From: JALSIF01 sp026981635 [NCBI: bacterium]
GTDB taxonomy: Bacteria > 4484-113 > JALSIF01
Direction of reading: 5' to 3'
Assembly (NCBI GenBank): GCA_026981635.1
Contig: JALSIF010000308.1
Span: forward strand, 1-7,965
Length of the DNA: 7,965 bases
In this document: piece by piece, positions 5,779 to 7,965 of the stretch
How positions within the stretch are numbered: the stretch's first letter is position 1
Layout of the letters: each line of letters begins with the position of its first letter
The notes under the pieces: generated by a model
What the model was told of the DNA's origin: nothing
Database searches by the model: none
What the model saw: the letters and a program-made list of their open reading frames with translations, nothing else
Program-made: the position numbers and the translations under genes

Positions 5779-6293
5779 TCCGCTCCCTCCCGCTTAGTCT
5801 CCTCCGATACCTTCTCCTCCGGCTCCTCTGGACCGCCGATTCGCTCCCCCTCCGTCCTAATTCGCTCCAGCAAAGCTTGACAGGTGTTGAAGTGCTCAGT
5901 GAGGAGGGGGTCTCCCTTAACCTGGGCAAGCTCTCTTGCCCCAAACCAGAGGCCGCTAAGCTCAGCCACGATGGTGGCCAGGGACTGGCGGGTGGGCCTC
6001 TCCCAGCTCGCTCCCAGGTAGACGAAGAAGTCGCGGAACCGCTTGCGGATCTCCCCCACCAGCAGACTGGGGTCGCTTACCTCGGTGATGATCCCGTGCC
6101 GGTTGGTGGGGTCGGGAATCTCAAACACCAGTCTGCCCTCCCGGTGGCGGAGCAGGTATATGGCCACGAAACAGTCTTCAATGCGGTCCCTCACCAGGAC
6201 GGGATCTAGCCGGCCCGCCTGGAGGGCCTGCTCAATGCGCCGCCCGATTTGCTCAAGCTCGGTTGTGGAAAGTATCTCTTTCCCCCTGGTCAT
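5763..6293 (-). CDS. Hypothetical protein of unrecognised family (176 residues)
   Basis: I do not recognise this family. The chain is soluble with no signal peptide or membrane segment. It begins with a helical, charged region (TTELEQIGRRIEQALQ, followed by two more likely helices), passes through a more conserved-looking middle (LVFEIPDPTNRHGIITEVSD, then a basic RKRFRDFFVYLG helix), and ends in a low-complexity Glu/Lys/Arg/Gly tail of ~28 residues. Balanced amino acid use and good helix periodicity argue that it is a real gene. ATG 6293 is chosen; a GTG at 6311 would add six residues and is also possible. It converges with the SNF2 gene (14-bp overlap) and is divergent from the thioredoxin-like gene, with a shared AT-rich promoter zone. 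Nothing in the sequence fixes a function. Confidence 0.7.
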   Translation of the reverse strand: MTRGKEILSTTELEQIGRRIEQALQAGRLDPVLVRDRIEDCFVAIYLLRHREGRLVFEIPDPTNRHGIITEVSDPSLLVGEIRKRFRDFFVYLGASWERPTRQSLATIVAELSGLWFGARELAQVKGDPLLTEHFNTCQALLERIRTEGERIGGPEEPEEKVSEETKREGADLRRG

Positions 6294-6345
6294 CCACAAT
6301 GAAAAACTCACCCCAGCAACCCCAGATTTCCCCTCTCTTACCTGA

Positions 6346-6353
6346 GTTATAAA
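6346..6353. promoter_or_regulatory. Two-way -10 region between the unknown gene and the thioredoxin-like gene
   Basis: The 127-bp gap 6294-6420 has one AT-rich island. It reads TATAAA on the plus strand (6348-6353) and TATAAC on the minus strand (6351-6346), so the near-symmetrical bases could serve both divergent genes. No clear -35 element is seen for either. The rest of the gap is G/C- and purine-rich, with CCCCGGGG at 6369-6376 and the thioredoxin-like gene's ribosome binding site at 6410-6415. Confidence 0.4.
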
Positions 6354-6420
6354 TTCAACTGGATATCTCCCCGGGGGAAAGGGGATAGAAAGGGAGAACC
6401 CACTTGGTCAGGAGGAGAGG

Positions 6421-6993
6421 ATGGAGTCAGGCCGAAAGCTGTGGCAGCGCTATTGGGGAGAGGGCATTCCCTGCAGCGACTTCGTCGCCCGAGCGGGGCC
6501 CTACCGGAAGGAGCTGGAGGAGGTGATGGCTGAGGCCAAGCCCAGCCAGGAGTTCATCTCCCGCCTGCGCCAGAGTCCGGTCTCCCGCATCGGAGTCGTC
6601 ACCGAGCCCTGGTGCGAGGATTCCCGAGCCTTCGTCCCGCCGGTGGCCAAGGCGGCCGAGCAGGCGGGAGTAGCTTTGCTCATCTTTAACCGCGACTCCT
6701 TCCCTGAACTCAGGGATGCCCACCTCACCTACGGCAAGGCCAAGATCCCCGTCATGGTCTTCATGGACGATGACTTCAACGAGCTTTACCGCTTCGTGGA
6801 GCGGCCCAGGCAGGTGCTCAGATGGATGGGTGAATATTTCCGAACGAAGAAGTACGCCGACTTTACCGAGGAGGACAAGGAGCGCTTTCTGGCTGACTAC
6901 CGCAGGATGCTCCCCCAGTTTCAGCGCTATCTGGAAGAGGAGATCATGGCGGGCCTGGCTGGCCTCTCCACCCTTCCCCCAAGCGAGCCCTAG
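6421..6993 (+). CDS. Thioredoxin-fold protein with a single active-site cysteine (CxxS)
   Basis: This 190-residue protein has a thioredoxin-like core at about residues 40-145. The strand RIGVVTEPWCEDS (56-68) carries the active-site position, then comes a helix, the strand VALLIFN (84-90), and the cis-proline strand KIPVMVFMDDD (108-118). The motif is WCEDS: Cys65 is present but the second cysteine is Ser68, so it cannot form the usual CxxC disulfide. This resembles the Thioredoxin_9-type family, in which a lone Cys in an E/D-rich WC.D. motif is common. It is likely cytosolic, since there is no signal peptide. Possible roles are mixed-disulfide chemistry or binding without catalysis. Cys18 is the only other cysteine. 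AGGAGG at 6410-6415, five bases before the ATG, fixes the start. Its TAG stop interlocks with that of the convergent GGCT-like gene. Confidence 0.8.
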   Translation: MESGRKLWQRYWGEGIPCSDFVARAGPYRKELEEVMAEAKPSQEFISRLRQSPVSRIGVVTEPWCEDSRAFVPPVAKAAEQAGVALLIFNRDSFPELRDAHLTYGKAKIPVMVFMDDDFNELYRFVERPRQVLRWMGEYFRTKKYADFTEEDKERFLADYRRMLPQFQRYLEEEIMAGLAGLSTLPPSEP

Positions 6994-7532
6994 TCGGGGA
7001 TTAGATGGTGGAGGTGACGGATGTAGTCCTGGGGCAGGCCGCGGTTGTGGGCTCCTCTGACAATGGGTATTAGATCATCCGGTCGCGGCTCAATCAAGGG
7101 CAGGTCACGGCGGGCAAGGATAAACACCCTGACCTTCTTTCGCCTTCCGCCCCGGTCAATTACGCTCCGGGTAGCGGTGTAGAAGCGGTCGGGGACCTTC
7201 ATCTTCTGCTCCAGCCGGGGAAACTCCTCGGGATGGACCTGCCAGATTACCCCCCACACTCGGTCCCCCGGACGGTTGGTTCTCACCACGGTGGCTACCC
7301 TTCTTTCCCCCCTCCCGTCCAGGTCAACAAAGACCAGCCGGTGGTTGGGGAGATACACCATCGGCCCCGGCTCAACCTGCTTGACCCACTGGCGGATTAC
7401 GTCCCAGTTAAGCAGGCGGTCGTAGACGAAGAGGGGAACCGGTGTGGTCTCCTCAAACAGGGTCTCACCGCTTTGCCGCTCCAGTTCAAGCAGCTCGGCG
7501 ATGACCTCATTTAGGGAGGAGGACTCGGCCAT
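6990..7532 (-). CDS. Gamma-glutamylcyclotransferase (GGCT/AIG2)-fold protein, probably catalytically altered
   Basis: This 180-residue protein follows the GGCT pattern along its length. It has an N-terminal strand PLFVYDRLLN (33-42) in place of the usual YGSN(L) loop, then NHRLVFVD (63-70), GDRVWGVIW (89-97; human GGCT has GDEVWGVVW), LEQKMKVPDRFY (107-118; human LDEQEGVKSGMY), and a C-terminal IVRGAHNRGLPQDYIRHL (157-174), very like the family's MGA..NGLP..Y motif. GGCT enzymes release 5-oxoproline from gamma-glutamyl peptides. Aligned by eye, the catalytic glutamate (Glu98 in human GGCT) falls on Met111, and the glycine-serine of the substrate loop is Asp-Arg. The cyclotransferase reaction is therefore doubtful, and a binding or different catalytic role is likelier. 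The start lacks a good Shine-Dalgarno site. The gene is divergent from the STAS gene across 44 bp. Confidence 0.72.
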   Translation of the reverse strand: MAESSSLNEVIAELLELERQSGETLFEETTPVPLFVYDRLLNWDVIRQWVKQVEPGPMVYLPNHRLVFVDLDGRGERRVATVVRTNRPGDRVWGVIWQVHPEEFPRLEQKMKVPDRFYTATRSVIDRGGRRKKVRVFILARRDLPLIEPRPDDLIPIVRGAHNRGLPQDYIRHLHHLIPD

Positions 7533-7536
7533 TTCA

Positions 7537-7567
7537 GCTTTGCTAAGTCTAACCGATGGGATAAACT
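7537..7567 (+). promoter_or_regulatory. Possible promoter for a leaderless STAS mRNA
   Basis: In the 44-bp gap between divergent starts, GCTTTG (7537-7542) is followed by GATAAACT (7560-7567). TAAACT fits the TANNNT form of a -10 box and lies nine bases before the STAS ATG, so transcription would begin at or next to the start codon. No Shine-Dalgarno site is present. On the minus strand TAGACT (7551-7546) is a comparable -10 candidate 13 bases before the GGCT-like start. Confidence 0.35.
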
Positions 7568-7576
7568 GATACCAGC

Positions 7577-7957
7577 ATGGAAAGCAGCGGACTTATTAGT
7601 GTTGAGCGGGAACAAAGCTGGATTCGCCTCATCCTCTCCCCCAACTTTGGTCTGCTTCCCTCCATTGACCCCTTCAAGAATGCCATTGAGCAGCATCTGC
7701 CCGAGGGGGAGTCCAATCTGGTTCTGGACATGTCGCGGGTTGAACAGCTTAACTCGGTGGCTCTGGGGGCGTTGATGTGGCTCTACCGTCGCATCAACCA
7801 ACAGGAGGAGGGGAGGCTGGTCTGCGTTGGGGTAAGCGACGGGGTGCGGGAGATTCTGCGCTTCTCCCGGCTGGACCGGCTTATCCCGGTCGTCTCCGAG
7901 GCTGACCTGGGAAGCTACTTCGGCCAGTCCGACCTCTCCCACCGCGAGGCCCCCTGA
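7577..7957 (+). CDS. STAS-domain protein (anti-sigma factor antagonist family)
   Basis: This 126-residue protein is one STAS domain, the size of SpoIIAA/RsbV-type anti-anti-sigma factors, which bind anti-sigma kinases when unphosphorylated. The fold is visible as strand ISVEREQSWIRLILS (7-21), a helix ~30-42, strand SNLVLDMSRVEQLN (46-59), the switch loop with Ser60, helix VALGALMWLYRRINQQ (61-76), strand RLVCVGVSDGV (80-90) and helix ILRFSRLDRLIPVV (93-106). The classic DSSGL phospho-site reads NSVAL here: the phosphorylatable first serine is kept (Ser60) but the second serine and the glycine are lost. Plain STAS proteins also serve in stressosomes or lipid-transport systems, so sigma control is only one option. 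No partner kinase or phosphatase is visible; it may lie downstream, outside the window. The start lacks a Shine-Dalgarno site. Confidence 0.85.
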   Translation: MESSGLISVEREQSWIRLILSPNFGLLPSIDPFKNAIEQHLPEGESNLVLDMSRVEQLNSVALGALMWLYRRINQQEEGRLVCVGVSDGVREILRFSRLDRLIPVVSEADLGSYFGQSDLSHREAP

Positions 7958-7965
7958 GCCAGCCC

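Noticed and set aside
5486-5944. Minus-strand open frame across the SNF2 3' end
   Set aside because: It overlaps both SNF2 motif VI and the minus-strand unknown gene in another frame, and has no protein-like features.
7511-7942. Minus-strand open frame opposite the STAS gene
   Set aside because: The plus-strand STAS fold is clear, and the antisense product shows no recognisable features.
232-7957. A sigma factor/STAS partner-switching module
   Set aside because: The two genes are 7 kb apart with unrelated genes between them and no anti-sigma kinase or phosphatase in view.
1-7965. CRISPR array, tRNA, rRNA, insertion sequence or prophage
   Set aside because: No regularly spaced repeats, cloverleaf arms, rRNA-like stretches, transposase or integrase motifs, or terminal inverted repeats were seen on either strand.

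Overview
The window is a compact, fairly GC-rich stretch of a bacterial chromosome. It has purine-rich Shine-Dalgarno sites, bacterial TATAAT-type -10 boxes, a bacterial sigma factor, a type II lipobox and a STAS protein. The species cannot be named from this sequence. The class I (archaeal-type) fructose-bisphosphate aldolase, the SNF2 helicase and the abundance of weakly conserved small proteins suggest a little-studied, possibly thermophilic lineage, but this is a guess. There is no transposase, integrase, CRISPR array, tRNA or rRNA.

Layout. Positions 2-76 hold the last 24 codons of a gene entering from the left, with a terminator-like hairpin over its stop. Positions 77-231 are a structured non-coding stretch: a CTAG-rich inverted-repeat cluster, a four-run G-tract motif, a short dyad and a possible ECF-type promoter. 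A small sigma-70-family factor (232-750) follows. A TATAAT promoter then leads into a PLP aminotransferase (875-2074), with a small lipoprotein (2091-2453) probably in the same operon. On the minus strand, class I fructose-bisphosphate aldolase (2474-3400) is divergent from a large SNF2-family ATPase/helicase (3476-5776) across 75 bp. The SNF2 gene converges with, and overlaps by 14 bp, an unrecognised minus-strand gene (5763-6293). Across a 127-bp divergent gap lies a single-cysteine thioredoxin-fold protein (6421-6993). Its TAG stop interlocks with the TAG of a convergent gamma-glutamylcyclotransferase-fold protein (6990-7532). A 44-bp divergent gap leads to a STAS-domain protein (7577-7957).

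How the genes may work together. The core metabolic genes (aminotransferase, aldolase) look ordinary. The sigma factor and the STAS protein are both regulatory families but lie about 7 kb apart with no anti-sigma factor or kinase visible, so no partner-switching module can be claimed. The thioredoxin-like and GGCT-like proteins both belong to folds linked with thiol or glutathione chemistry. However, the first has CxxS instead of CxxC and the second lacks the catalytic glutamate, so any shared role is inference. I did not find a clearly new multi-gene system. The best leads are the GGCT-like probable pseudoenzyme beside the CxxS thioredoxin, the large unassigned N-terminal region of the SNF2 protein, the unrecognised gene converging on it, and the structured leader upstream of the sigma factor.
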